Origin: Verrucomicrobiia bacterium
GTDB lineage: Bacteria; Verrucomicrobiota; Verrucomicrobiia; Opitutales; Cerasicoccaceae
Reading direction: 5' to 3'
DNA length: 64,000 nt
Assembly (NCBI GenBank): GCA_030432235.1
Contig: JAUIHT010000001.1
Location: 620,001-684,000 of the forward strand
Each line of letters opens with the position of its first letter. Within the stretch, counting starts at the first letter, position 1. This document shows, piece after piece, positions 33,392 to 42,895 of this stretch. A model generated the notes under the pieces. The model had not been told where the DNA came from and searched no databases. It saw nothing but the letters and a program-made list of their open reading frames with translations. A program made the translations under genes and the position numbers.

Positions 33392-34891
33392 ATGACACGT
33401 CTTTTTCCCCTCTTGGCTCTAATGTTCCTGGTGTCCGTCCGGGCAGAGCAGCCGAATATCCTTTTCATCTCCATTGATGACTTGCGCAATTACGTGGGCT
33501 ACTTCCCGGACGAGCATCCTTCCGTGCACACCCCCAATATCGATCGCCTTTCGGCTGAGGGCGTTTCCTTTACCAGTGCCTACTGCCAGTCACCGATGTG
33601 CGCGGCTTCCCGCAACAGCCTCATGACGGGTCTGCTGCCGTCGACGACCGGGGCCTATGGATTTCAAAAGCGGCGTGAGATTCCCGCGATGAATGTGGCC
33701 ACGCTACCGGAGCATTTTCGGGAGAATGGCTACACTACCATCGGCACGGGCAAGCTGCACCACGGCAGTCCCAAGGAAGGTCACGGGCCGGACCCCGAGG
33801 AGTGGGACGAGTACTGGCCGTCCATCGAGAAGCCGCGCCTGAACATGCAGGGCGAATACGCAAAGAAATACCACCCCTGGGCCAACGTGAAATGGGGACC
33901 GACCGTCGAAGGCGACGAAGCACAGGCGGACCATGCCCATGCCGAATGGGCGGTGAAGCGCATCGAGGCGGGCCTGCCGCAGCCGTTCTTCCTGGGCGTT
34001 GGGTTTTACCGTCCGCACCTGCCCTGGAAGGTGCCGCAGGAATATTTCGATCATTATGCGCCTTCGGAAAAGCTTCCGCCCGTGCCTCGCAAGGAAGACG
34101 ACCTCGACGACGTTTCGCCGGCGGGTGAGTTCTTCACCCGTTACATTCACAAGGGGCGCTATATGATCGAGAAAAAGATCGAGGAGAAGGACTGGTATGA
34201 CGAGGCCCTGCAAGCTTACCTGGCCAGTGTCGAGTTCACCGACAAGCAGGTGGGTAAGGTCCTGGACGCCCTTGAGGCCAGCCCCTACGCCGATAATACG
34301 ATCATAGTGCTGTGGACCGACCACGGCTACAATCTGGGCGAAAAGAAGGCGTGGACAAAGTTCACCCTCTGGCGTGAGGCTGATCGCGTGCCGCTCATCA
34401 TTGTTGTGCCGGGTAAACTGGCCGGCCGGATCAGCGATGCCCCAGTGCAGTTGCTCGACCTGTACCCGACGCTGATTTCCTTGGCGGGCTTGCCGCAGCC
34501 GGAACATGCTCTGGAAGGGCGCGACATCAGCCCGCTGCTGGACAATCCGGATGGAGACTGGCCTTATGCGGCTCTAACCACCGCGGGCGAAAACAACCAC
34601 GCGGTTAGTACTTCCGAATGGCGCTACATTCGTTACTTCAATGGCGACGAGGAGCTTTACAACGTGAAGGAGGATCCCAACGAGTGGACCAATCTGGCCA
34701 ACGAGCCCGACCTCGCCCCGGTCAAGCAGGAGCTGGCGCAGTTTCTGCCTGAAACCAACGCTCCCAACGCCCCGGGAACCAGCCTCAACGCTTACTACGA
34801 TCGTGGCGCATGGGATATCGCCGAGGGCAAGCAGAAGGTGCTTCAGGCCGTAGAGCGGAACAAAAAAGATAACGACGAGGCGGAGGACTAA
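33392..34891 (+). CDS. Secreted iduronate-2-sulfatase-like sulfatase (CAASR type)
   Basis: A 499-residue sulfatase with signal peptide 'MTRLFPLLALMFLVSVRA'. Metal site D29-D30 in 'NILFISIDDLRNYVG'; the modification motif is C70-A-A-S-R74, a CxAxR rather than CxPxR form, followed by 'NSLMTGLLPSTTGAYGF'. 'GVGFYRPHLPW' and 'ELYNVKEDPNEWTNLA' are hallmarks of the iduronate-2-sulfatase-like group that is greatly expanded in Planctomycetes and Verrucomicrobia. It would desulfate polysaccharide outside the cytoplasm, in contrast to the leaderless sulfatase 14 bp upstream. The GH2-like gene begins 3 bp after its stop. Actual substrate is unknown. Confidence 0.88.
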   Translation: MTRLFPLLALMFLVSVRAEQPNILFISIDDLRNYVGYFPDEHPSVHTPNIDRLSAEGVSFTSAYCQSPMCAASRNSLMTGLLPSTTGAYGFQKRREIPAMNVATLPEHFRENGYTTIGTGKLHHGSPKEGHGPDPEEWDEYWPSIEKPRLNMQGEYAKKYHPWANVKWGPTVEGDEAQADHAHAEWAVKRIEAGLPQPFFLGVGFYRPHLPWKVPQEYFDHYAPSEKLPPVPRKEDDLDDVSPAGEFFTRYIHKGRYMIEKKIEEKDWYDEALQAYLASVEFTDKQVGKVLDALEASPYADNTIIVLWTDHGYNLGEKKAWTKFTLWREADRVPLIIVVPGKLAGRISDAPVQLLDLYPTLISLAGLPQPEHALEGRDISPLLDNPDGDWPYAALTTAGENNHAVSTSEWRYIRYFNGDEELYNVKEDPNEWTNLANEPDLAPVKQELAQFLPETNAPNAPGTSLNAYYDRGAWDIAEGKQKVLQAVERNKKDNDEAED

Positions 34892-34894
34892 TCC

Positions 34895-37800
34895 ATGATG
34901 ATAAGAAAGTACACGCACGTTATTCGATTCGCCGCCGCCTTGGGATTTGTTGCTGGGGGAATCTTTGGAGTAGGGCAGGCAGCCATGCCCGTCGGTAACG
35001 CTGAGCAGCCCGATGGCGTTATGCTCTACTGGGGGCAGGAGCCGGTGGAGGTGCAGACTAGGACCCGCGCGCAGCGTTGCCTGAACGGGCTTTGGCAGTT
35101 CATTCCAAGCAGCAGCAAAACCACGCCGGACCAGGGCTGGGGCTACATCTGGGTGCCCGGTGCCTGGAGTACGGTACTCTCAAAAATGCCGGGTGTGGTA
35201 GCGAGCGGAGAAGGTAAGGCATGGGGGGGCTTTAACACGAATAACCGCAGTCCAGGCGCGGCCAAGGTAAACTGTGCCTGGTATCGCCGCGTAATCACGA
35301 TCCCGGAGGATTGGGCAGGGCGGCGGCTCTTCCTCGACTTTGATCGGGTTTGCACCGACGCGGAGGTTTTCGTCAATGGAGCCAAGGCCGGGGATGTTCG
35401 CTGGCCGGGCGGTGAGGTTGAAATCACTAGCTTGGTCGATGGCCCCGGGGAGGCCGTCGTGGCCATGCGCGTGGTGTCCGTGCTGGACAAGACCGAGTTT
35501 ACTGAATTCATGGGCGATGCCGGTGATTTGACCATCAAGAAGACTATCAAACTCGACAACCGTGGTGTCACCGGTGACGTTTTTCTGCGCAGTTGCGACC
35601 CCGGACCCTACATCGACGATATTTTTATCCAGCCGTCCACGCGTGAGAAGCAACTCAAGGTGGATTTCTCCGTGCCGGAAGGCGAACTGCCGGAGTCGCT
35701 GGAGGTGGCTGTTGCCTGCGTCAACGCGGACGGTGAGGTGGAAAAAACCTATGCGACGACCCTTCCGGTAACTTCTCCGCAGCAGCGCGATTTTGAGATA
35801 GTGTTCGACTGGGAGGATCCCGCTCTTTGGGACTTCCTCCAACCTAACCTCTACACGCTGCACCTACGCGTTCGTGGCCCGGGGATGGACGACGAGATTG
35901 CGCAGGATTTCGGCTTCCGGGAATTCTGGATCGACGGACGCAAGTTCATGCTCAACGGCAAAGAGTTCCGCCTGCGTCCGCGCAATGCCATCCGTAATCA
36001 CCATGACCGCGAGATTGTCTCCGCCGAATGGATGGATGGCTCGATCGACGGCATGATATCACTGGGCGGCAATATTCAGGAATTTTGGCCTTGGGATCAC
36101 TACACTCGCGGTACGACGCGCATGCTCGATTTATGGTGTGAGCGCGCCGACCTCAAGGGCTGGCCCGTCATTGCCCCGTTGGGGAGCATGCGGCAGTTTG
36201 CCGACGAATGGGACAGCGCGGACCAGGAGCGGGAGGAATGGCTGCGGTTGACGGAGAGGGAGGTCAAGCAACTGCGTAACCACCCCAGCGTCATGATGTG
36301 GATTCACAGTCCCAATCGGCTGCCGCTCAAGTACGACCAGGACCCAACGGTGCTGGGCAATCGTGAACGCCTAACGCCCGCCGATGATGACCACTACATG
36401 AACCTGCTTCATAGCGCGCGTCAGGCCAACCAAGCCGTCCGCGACCTGGACCCGACGCGTCCGATTACCCTGCATCATGGTGCCGCCGCCGGCGATTACC
36501 ATACCATTAACAACTACCTGAGTTGGATTCCCCTGCAGGAGCAGGAGGAGTGGCTTTCGGAGTATATGGTCAGCGGAGACATGCCCTACCTGCCGGTCGA
36601 GTTCGGCTTCATTCCCCATATGGACAACCGCCGGGGCCGGAATGGATGGAAGGGCGCCCAGTCTTCGGAGTCACTCGTCACCGAGTACAGCGCGGTCAGT
36701 CTGGGGCCACGCGCGTTCCGTGAAGAGACCGAAGAGACCCGACGGGCCAATCCAGAGAACTTCAAGCGTGATCAGAAGTACGAGCAGTTTTTCCCGGCTT
36801 TGTCGCCAGCGATTGATGAGGTGAACTATCAGGCATCCAAGCGTGTCTTCCTGAGTTGGCGTACCATGGGCGCGCCCAGTACCCCGCTGCAATGGTATCT
36901 GGATTACTTTTGGGAAAAACCTAATGGCGGCCCCAAGACAAGGCCGAAGCAGATTAGCGGACCCTTTGAGCCAGGTCGGCGCGGGGCCTACGTGCCGACG
37001 CTGACCCCGTATAAGCTCTACTACCAGTGTGAGATGTCGATGGAACCGACCAAGGCAGCCGCTTATTTCGATGAAGCCTTCGCACCGGTGGCCGCCTGGA
37101 TTTGCGCCCCGCCGCAGGACGGTGACATTGCTGCCTTCACCGCCAAGGACCATCATTTCGCTGCTGGCGCAACGATAACGAAAAGCATCGCCCTGATAAA
37201 CGACACGCGCGCGACTCAGCCCTACACCTTCACTTGGCAGGCTTTCCTGGGAGACGAAGCTATTGCCTCTGGCGCCGGGGAGGGTGAGATTGAGAGCGCG
37301 CAGAATCTGTTTGTGCCTCTTGCTTTTGACGCGCCCGATATTGCCGAGGCCAAGGCGGACGGCCATATCGAACTCACCGCCACCATCGGCGGTCAGACTA
37401 AGACAGATCGCTTCGATTTCCGCCTTTATCGGCCTGCTCCTATGGTAAAGCAGCACCTGCTGATTTTCGACCCGGAGGGCAAGAGCCGCGCCATGCTGCA
37501 GGCGCTCGGTTACACGCTGTCGAATTGGGATGGAAAGCCCAGCGGGGAAACACTCGTCATCGGACGCGAGGCTTTGACCAGCGGAGTTACCCTGCCGGGC
37601 AATCTGGAAAACTACGTGAGTGACGGTGGGCGAGTCGTCATCCTGCAACAGCAGCCGCAGTGGTTGGAGCAGCACGGGTTCCGTGTCGGCGCCCATGTGT
37701 TGCGCCAGGTATTTCCGGTCGACAGCGTAGCGAACCGGCTTGGCGGTGTGGATGCGACAGATCTACGCGACTGGAGCGGGCATAGTAGCCTACGGCCCGT

Positions 37801-39265
37801 AGTCGGTGCCTCCATGGCCCAATCATCCACTTCCTATCCTCCGCATGGTTGGCATTGGAGTAACCGTGGCGGAGTCACGTCCGCACCTGTTGAAAAACCG
37901 CATGTGGGGAATTGGACGCCACTCCTGGAATGCGATTTCGGCAGCCTGTATTCGCCTTTGCTGAAAATGGACTATGGCGAGGGCGAGGTAATCCTGTGTC
38001 AGCTCGACCTCGAAGATCACGTGCAGACAGACCCGGCTGCCACCTTGGTTTGCCGTGGGATCATCAGTGCTGGTGCCGACGCTCCCGCTCCCGCGTTGGA
38101 GGGCAAGACGTACGTCAGTGCCTCGAGGCGTTGGAAGGATTTGCTCAAGGGCATGGGGCTGGAGTTTGTACCTTTGACCGGCAAGACCATCCCGGGGGAT
38201 TGCGGCCTGCTGGTGGTTGGCCCGGAGGCGTCGTTGGGAGAAAAACCCGTCCTGGATTTCGCTACATCTGGTGGACGCGTCTTGTCCTTGCCGGATTCGC
38301 CGCTTGAAGGTCCCAAGCAAACGGTCCCGGCTTATGGTGGTAGTCCGGAGGTTCCGGCCTGGTCGGAAAGCGCCGGACTGTCCGTCAGCGACTTGCATCT
38401 GCGTGCTCCGTTCGATATGGAGCTTTTTGTGCCGGACCAAAGCGGCGCCGTCGAAGTTGCGGCCAACGGCCTGCTGGCACGGCGTCAAGTCGGCGAGGGC
38501 GTAATTGTCTTTACCCGCTTTTACCCCGATGTCTTCAAGGCCGACAAGAAGACCTACTTCCGGATTACACGCTGGCGCAGCTACCGGGTGCTGTCTCAAC
38601 TACTTAGCAATCTCAGGGCAACGTTCAGGGGGGACGTCGCGTTGTTCCATACTTCGGAAGAGACCGCATCCTCGCCGGCGTCCATTAACCTGGCCGGTCC
38701 CTGGCGGGCCTGGAGGACCGCTACTCTGCCGACGGGTTCCGGCAACGCGAAGCCCAACGACCCGGGGATTAGCTCAAAGGCAAAGCGCATCATTTCCGGC
38801 GGTTCCATCCCAGGCGGCGAAGCGGTTGAGGTTCCGGCCTATCAGGAAAGCTACGGCGGGCCCTGGACGCAGTTCAACGGTGAAAGCGTTTTTCAGAAGG
38901 AGGTTATGATCCCCCGGGAATGGGTGGGTTCGGACCTCGTCCTTGAGCTGGGCATAATAGATGACTTTGATAATACTTACTTCAACGGCGTTGAGATTGG
39001 AAAAACCGATTCGAAGCATGAACGACCCTGGTCGCATGAGCGTCTTTACGTTGTCCCTGCCAACCTCGTTCGTGAAGGCGGCAACCGCATCACGGTTCGT
39101 GTGTTTGACAACTATGCCAACGGCGGGCTCCTGGGTAACAGTGGCGAGTTGTGGTTGAAGCCGCAAGACAGCGCCAAGCCGCCACTTTTCAACGGCTGGT
39201 ATTCCACGGATTACCGCGAGGACTTTTCATTGGGTGATGATCCTCACCGTTACTACCGCTGGTGA
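34895..39265 (+). CDS. Giant secreted GH2-like protein, acid/base residue apparently missing
   Basis: A 1456-residue exported protein (signal peptide 'LGFVAGGIFGVGQAA', with lead residues 1-12). Residues ~55-235 are a GH2 sugar-binding jelly roll ('CAWYRRVITIPEDWAGRRLF'), ~235-345 an Ig-like domain, ~345-610 the TIM barrel. The nucleophile-type residue is E569 in 'PYLPVEFGF'. The acid/base position, normally 'W..GNE' after 'NHPS', reads 'RNHPSVMMWIHSPNRLP' (461-477), with S-P-N where N-E is expected. Residues ~700-1250 hold beta-sandwich and glutamine-amidotransferase-like segments ('LENYVSDGGRVVILQQQ'), and ~1330-1440 a second GH2-type jelly roll. Last gene of the transporter operon. Confidence 0.8.
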   Translation: MMIRKYTHVIRFAAALGFVAGGIFGVGQAAMPVGNAEQPDGVMLYWGQEPVEVQTRTRAQRCLNGLWQFIPSSSKTTPDQGWGYIWVPGAWSTVLSKMPGVVASGEGKAWGGFNTNNRSPGAAKVNCAWYRRVITIPEDWAGRRLFLDFDRVCTDAEVFVNGAKAGDVRWPGGEVEITSLVDGPGEAVVAMRVVSVLDKTEFTEFMGDAGDLTIKKTIKLDNRGVTGDVFLRSCDPGPYIDDIFIQPSTREKQLKVDFSVPEGELPESLEVAVACVNADGEVEKTYATTLPVTSPQQRDFEIVFDWEDPALWDFLQPNLYTLHLRVRGPGMDDEIAQDFGFREFWIDGRKFMLNGKEFRLRPRNAIRNHHDREIVSAEWMDGSIDGMISLGGNIQEFWPWDHYTRGTTRMLDLWCERADLKGWPVIAPLGSMRQFADEWDSADQEREEWLRLTEREVKQLRNHPSVMMWIHSPNRLPLKYDQDPTVLGNRERLTPADDDHYMNLLHSARQANQAVRDLDPTRPITLHHGAAAGDYHTINNYLSWIPLQEQEEWLSEYMVSGDMPYLPVEFGFIPHMDNRRGRNGWKGAQSSESLVTEYSAVSLGPRAFREETEETRRANPENFKRDQKYEQFFPALSPAIDEVNYQASKRVFLSWRTMGAPSTPLQWYLDYFWEKPNGGPKTRPKQISGPFEPGRRGAYVPTLTPYKLYYQCEMSMEPTKAAAYFDEAFAPVAAWICAPPQDGDIAAFTAKDHHFAAGATITKSIALINDTRATQPYTFTWQAFLGDEAIASGAGEGEIESAQNLFVPLAFDAPDIAEAKADGHIELTATIGGQTKTDRFDFRLYRPAPMVKQHLLIFDPEGKSRAMLQALGYTLSNWDGKPSGETLVIGREALTSGVTLPGNLENYVSDGGRVVILQQQPQWLEQHGFRVGAHVLRQVFPVDSVANRLGGVDATDLRDWSGHSSLRPVVGASMAQSSTSYPPHGWHWSNRGGVTSAPVEKPHVGNWTPLLECDFGSLYSPLLKMDYGEGEVILCQLDLEDHVQTDPAATLVCRGIISAGADAPAPALEGKTYVSASRRWKDLLKGMGLEFVPLTGKTIPGDCGLLVVGPEASLGEKPVLDFATSGGRVLSLPDSPLEGPKQTVPAYGGSPEVPAWSESAGLSVSDLHLRAPFDMELFVPDQSGAVEVAANGLLARRQVGEGVIVFTRFYPDVFKADKKTYFRITRWRSYRVLSQLLSNLRATFRGDVALFHTSEETASSPASINLAGPWRAWRTATLPTGSGNAKPNDPGISSKAKRIISGGSIPGGEAVEVPAYQESYGGPWTQFNGESVFQKEVMIPREWVGSDLVLELGIIDDFDNTYFNGVEIGKTDSKHERPWSHERLYVVPANLVREGGNRITVRVFDNYANGGLLGNSGELWLKPQDSAKPPLFNGWYSTDYREDFSLGDDPHRYYRW

Positions 39266-39281
39266 TGGCAGCTCAGGGGCG

Positions 39282-39299
39282 GCCTGGAACTTTCCAGGC
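39282..39299. terminator. Hairpin between convergent genes
   Basis: GCCTGGAA-CT-TTCCAGGC is a perfect inverted repeat in the 55-bp gap between the GH2-like gene (plus) and the GH16 gene (minus). Its symmetry and position suggest a shared bidirectional terminator, although T-tracts are weak. Confidence 0.5.
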
Positions 39300-39320
39300 T
39301 GTCATACCTGTGATCGACTG

Positions 39321-41462
39321 TCACGGCTGCCGCAGATAAACACGGCTATAGTCCCATTCAAAAAACTTCCCGTCCATAGCACCAGCCGGGAGCGTGTGAT
39401 TGACACTGCTGACTTGGCGGTGCCCCCAGCCCGCATCGAAAATAAAGCTCATGTCGATAGGTTCCCCCGAAGAAGTACTGCCGTTGGTCCAAAAGGCGGT
39501 ACCCCGCTGAACCGGAATGCCATCTATATAGGAAACGAATGTGTTATCCGAGTAGTACGCCCAAGTCCAAGTATGCCATTGTGAGGCGTCGAAGTCAGTG
39601 ATGCCATAATGCTGCATCGCATTGCCCCAGTTCGAATGGTAATTCGTTTCCGAGGTGCCCCCAACCACGGATGAGTGCCAGTAACGGCCGTCATAGTTGG
39701 TATATCCGTTGCCATTATTATAGCCGAAACTCTCAACCAAATCCATCTCCGCACCGTTATTCCATTTGTTGCCGGCAGTCCATAGCGCGAACCAGAAATA
39801 GGGTGGGGGAACATAGCGCACACGTGTTTCCCAGAGCAAATCCAGTCCAAGTAACGAACCGCCGTTTGGCAAAGTCCATTTGGCCTGAAAAGAACCGTTG
39901 CCAACATTATGCTGCTGGGGATTTAGCAGAAGCGCGCCGTCGAGCGGCTTTAGGTAAGTGCGCATGGTGGAGCGAAAAAACTGCCGTACCGGCCCATCGG
40001 TATTCACTCCCTCAATGGGTTGATCCCCGATACCCCAAGGCAGATTGGTAAGAGCGTTGTCGGTATCCGGTGCAACGATGAGTGCGCCGTAGTTGGTTCC
40101 GTTGGCGATGGTACCAAACTGGTCATGATATTGAAAATGGGTATTCATATCGGCATAGTCACGGATGGTGCCGTTGCTTCCGAAATCCCAGTTTTTGACC
40201 AAGATGAATCCCTCCGCACCTTCGTAATGATAGGCCGGTGGCGGACCAACGGCGGGGCTTTGTAAGGTGCCTCCACCAACGGTTTGCTCTGAGACAGTCG
40301 TGTCTGCGGGCTCATCAAACACGGAATCGACGACCAATTTCCAAAAAAGACGCTCAGTTGGATTATGAAGCATGGGGGTAACCTGCACGTACTGCCTGGA
40401 GCCTGCGGTATCTACTACCGTTTCGATGGCTTGCGTTTCTCCGCCCTGCCAATCGGACAAATCCGTGGAGAATTCGGGTCGAAAAGACAAATCCGTTAGC
40501 GCCTCGTTTTTCCAGTAGTTGAATATGGGGTTGTCTCCCTGGTAATGCGCCTCCGGGCGACCATGCGTATCTGGCACGACAGGGGATAAACCGTAAGCCC
40601 GCTCGAGGGTATTGGGAAGACCATCGCCATCCGGATCCGCGTTACCGCTGCGCTGCTCTGCATCGCTGACGAACTCGTTTGCCCATGCCTCAAAAGGTGT
40701 GCGTGTATAGACCTCGATCGAAGGCAGCCAGCCGGACTGGTTTGTTGCGCTGATCGCTCGCAGTCTATATAGATAACGCTGGTCTGCCGATAATCCCTCG
40801 TCGGTATACGTCGTCGTATTTGGACTGGTCGAAAGTATGACGCGGGTGCCGTCCATCTGCTCGCGTTCGATTTCAAAGCCTGTTTCATCTTGTGACAGAT
40901 CGCTCCAGGAGAGGCTGATAGAGGTATCCTGAACGGTATGAGTCTGAAAATCTGCCGGCGCAGCAGGCCGAGGTGATTCTGTGCCTAAAACCTTCATTTC
41001 AGTAATGGATACCCAGATGTCGGAGTAGTCGTCAGCACCGGTCACTGTCAGCTTGATAAAGCGGGCACTGACGGGGCTGAAGCTGTCGTAGAGCGGTGCG
41101 TTTTGCGTGTTGTCACTTCGGTCGACCAAGGTGGAGTAGCTGCCCCCGTCAGGTCGGGACTCGATGATATACTGATAATCCCTTGAATAGAAGGTATGTA
41201 CTTCAACGGCATTTATCATGCGGTTGGCGCCCAGGTCCAGCTCTGCCCATTGCGGGAAACCATACGCCGACCAGCGAGTATCGATGTCGTCGTCGACCAG
41301 ACGTAAAGCGGGGTTACCGCCTTGCTGGCTGGAATACCCGACAATGCTGCCCAACGGGGCAAAATTGAGCAGCTCGTCCTGAGCTGATAGCAGCAGGGGA
41401 ACGCTTGTTTGAAGCACTACCAGAAGGCACTGTTTCAATGACAGCCTTTTGCGTAGGACCAT
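39321..41462 (-). CDS. Secreted GH16-family glycoside hydrolase with discoidin and FN3 modules
   Basis: A 713-residue exported enzyme. Domain order from this start: signal peptide ('CLLVVLQTSVPLLLSAQ'), discoidin/F5-8-type CBM (~25-155), fibronectin type III (~165-255), a thrombospondin-like calcium linker 'NADPDGDGLPNTLERAYGL' (~275), a beta domain (~290-400), then a GH16 jelly roll (~430-712). The GH16 catalytic motif ExDxxE is 'EMDLVE' at about residues 572-577. GH16 enzymes cut beta-1,3/1,4-glucans or galactans such as agarose, carrageenan and porphyran. The catalytic part is closely similar to that of the gene at 48581. ATG 41462 gives the better signal peptide; ATG 41486 is the alternative. 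Confidence 0.87.
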   Translation of the reverse strand: MVLRKRLSLKQCLLVVLQTSVPLLLSAQDELLNFAPLGSIVGYSSQQGGNPALRLVDDDIDTRWSAYGFPQWAELDLGANRMINAVEVHTFYSRDYQYIIESRPDGGSYSTLVDRSDNTQNAPLYDSFSPVSARFIKLTVTGADDYSDIWVSITEMKVLGTESPRPAAPADFQTHTVQDTSISLSWSDLSQDETGFEIEREQMDGTRVILSTSPNTTTYTDEGLSADQRYLYRLRAISATNQSGWLPSIEVYTRTPFEAWANEFVSDAEQRSGNADPDGDGLPNTLERAYGLSPVVPDTHGRPEAHYQGDNPIFNYWKNEALTDLSFRPEFSTDLSDWQGGETQAIETVVDTAGSRQYVQVTPMLHNPTERLFWKLVVDSVFDEPADTTVSEQTVGGGTLQSPAVGPPPAYHYEGAEGFILVKNWDFGSNGTIRDYADMNTHFQYHDQFGTIANGTNYGALIVAPDTDNALTNLPWGIGDQPIEGVNTDGPVRQFFRSTMRTYLKPLDGALLLNPQQHNVGNGSFQAKWTLPNGGSLLGLDLLWETRVRYVPPPYFWFALWTAGNKWNNGAEMDLVESFGYNNGNGYTNYDGRYWHSSVVGGTSETNYHSNWGNAMQHYGITDFDASQWHTWTWAYYSDNTFVSYIDGIPVQRGTAFWTNGSTSSGEPIDMSFIFDAGWGHRQVSSVNHTLPAGAMDGKFFEWDYSRVYLRQP

Positions 41463-41749
41463 GGGGTAACGTAAATGTGCGCACATAGAACGAGAGCAGC
41501 CATAGGGGTTAACTTCCTGAACAGAGGCTGGGCTGCTGTAAGCTGCTTGAAGGCAGTTTTAATAGTCCCTACTCCGAATACCGATACAATCGATAAATTG
41601 GGTAGATTTGGATTACAGTTGCCTTCGTCTCATCCAGAACTGCGGGCTTCGAATCCGGCAGATCACCATCTGGCAGGTGACCGACCTGGGATATGATGCG
41701 ACATGCCCAAGCAGCGGAGGGCTTCACCTTCGGAATAGGGGTTTAGCGG
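41463..41749. other. Gap of about 290 bp without a gene
   Basis: Between the GH16 start and the LacI stop, both on the minus strand. No open frame of note is seen. It must hold the GH16 promoter. A GGATTACAG at 41610 resembles only half of the 15-bp motif found at 43.8-51.9 kb. Confidence 0.5.
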
Positions 41750-42769
41750 TTAAACCCGCTTCTTTACCACTGTGGTGCCGTCCACCCAGGTGCCCTCAAT
41801 TGTAACCGATTTCGGCACTTTGGGAATGCCAAACGAATTGGTCTCCAGTTGTTCGACAATCAACTCGACCACTTTCGAGCCCACTTGATCTCTTGGCTGA
41901 CTTATGCCTGCTGCTGGAGCCTTCGTTTGCGTTAGGTCCAGGAAGACGAAAGCGATATCTTCAGGAACCTTGTAACCCAGCTCATTCAGGTATTCCAGAG
42001 GCTGGCTGCTGTTGCAGACAATGGAGTCGGGCTTGTTTTCTTTCACCCATTTCTCAAAGATGCCTTTGTCCCATGGGTCTATAATAAGGGGCGGTATCTT
42101 GATTTTGCCATAAGTCATATAGGCTTCCTTGAGATAGGCGGCCAACCATTGACCTTCGGTAAAATTTTCATCGAAGGAGTGATTGGTAAAGCCGATGCGT
42201 GAGTAGCCGAGAGAACGCAGCTTTTTTAAGGCAATAAGCATCCCATGATACTTTGAGTAGGCTACTGAGTGAAAGTGAGGGGAAAACAAGGTGTCTTGTA
42301 GCGATGCGATAGAGAAGTGGTCCCACTCCATATCCGGGTAATCCACTTCATCGAGAATGGTGGATAATATGATGCCTCGAATTCCACGGTTATAAAGAAT
42401 GCGGCTCAGTCGTTGAGGGCTTAGATTGGGTTGGTGCCCCCAGAAATACTCAATCTTGTAGCCCAATTCTTTGGCGCGCTGATGCATCCCACGCTCCTGG
42501 TCCCGGCCCAGCAGGTTGATACGATCTCCGGCTTCGGTATCCCACCAGTTGATGTAGCCGATGACTTCGGTATTTCTGTTCAGGCGCTTCTGTCGTAGCT
42601 TCCCCATGAGTGCGGAAACGAGAGGGTCGCGCTGGTAACCATGCTTCTGGGCAAGGTCCTGCACTCGGTCACGAACTAGCTTCGAAATCTTTGGGTCATT
42701 GCGCAGGGCTTTTGAAACCGTTGTGTGCGAGCATCCTGCAATTTCCGCAAGCTCACGAATTGTCATCAT
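41750..42769 (-). CDS. LacI-family transcriptional regulator
   Basis: A 339-residue regulator. Helix-turn-helix at the very N-terminus: 'TIRELAEIAGCSHTTVSKAL' (residues 3-22), hinge region 'RDRVQDLAQKHGYQRDPLVSAL'. The ligand-binding half begins 'TEVIGYINWWDTEAG' and includes 'RIGFTNHSF' and 'PEDIAFVFLDLTQ'. It lies between the GH16 gene and a PEP-CTERM gene, all on the minus strand. It probably controls carbohydrate genes nearby; whether it recognises the GGATTACTGGAATCC motif upstream is not known, because typical LacI operators have a central CG. Its start ATG is preceded by 67 bp and then by a strong terminator of the PEP-CTERM gene. Confidence 0.88.
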   Translation of the reverse strand: MMTIRELAEIAGCSHTTVSKALRNDPKISKLVRDRVQDLAQKHGYQRDPLVSALMGKLRQKRLNRNTEVIGYINWWDTEAGDRINLLGRDQERGMHQRAKELGYKIEYFWGHQPNLSPQRLSRILYNRGIRGIILSTILDEVDYPDMEWDHFSIASLQDTLFSPHFHSVAYSKYHGMLIALKKLRSLGYSRIGFTNHSFDENFTEGQWLAAYLKEAYMTYGKIKIPPLIIDPWDKGIFEKWVKENKPDSIVCNSSQPLEYLNELGYKVPEDIAFVFLDLTQTKAPAAGISQPRDQVGSKVVELIVEQLETNSFGIPKVPKSVTIEGTWVDGTTVVKKRV

Positions 42770-42836
42770 TTGTATCTATTTTCGTAATTATGCATGGTCA
42801 AGACCGATGAGGCAGACCACGGTCCGGGTAACTGTC

Positions 42837-42869
42837 AAAAAAAGCCCTTTCGAGGGCTTCGAAAGGGCT
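42837..42869 (-). terminator. Strong rho-independent terminator
   Basis: A perfect 11-bp stem (AGCCCTTTCGA / TCGAAAGGGCT) with a 5-nt loop, followed on the minus strand by seven T residues. It lies 26 bp past the stop of the PEP-CTERM gene at 42896 and separates it from the LacI gene. Confidence 0.92.
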
Positions 42870-42895
42870 GAAATAATGTTCGGTAAATTTATTCC

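Noticed and set aside
36671-37696. 341-codon minus-strand frame inside the GH2-like gene
   Set aside because: No family resemblance; the plus-strand gene runs uninterrupted across it.
41610-41624. GGATTACAGTTGCCT, partial match to the 15-bp motif
   Set aside because: Only the first seven bases match, and the orientation is away from the GH16 gene.
41739-41757. GGGTTTA/TAAACCC hairpin at the LacI stop codon
   Set aside because: The stem includes the stop codon and has no T-tract; the coding sequence explains half of it.
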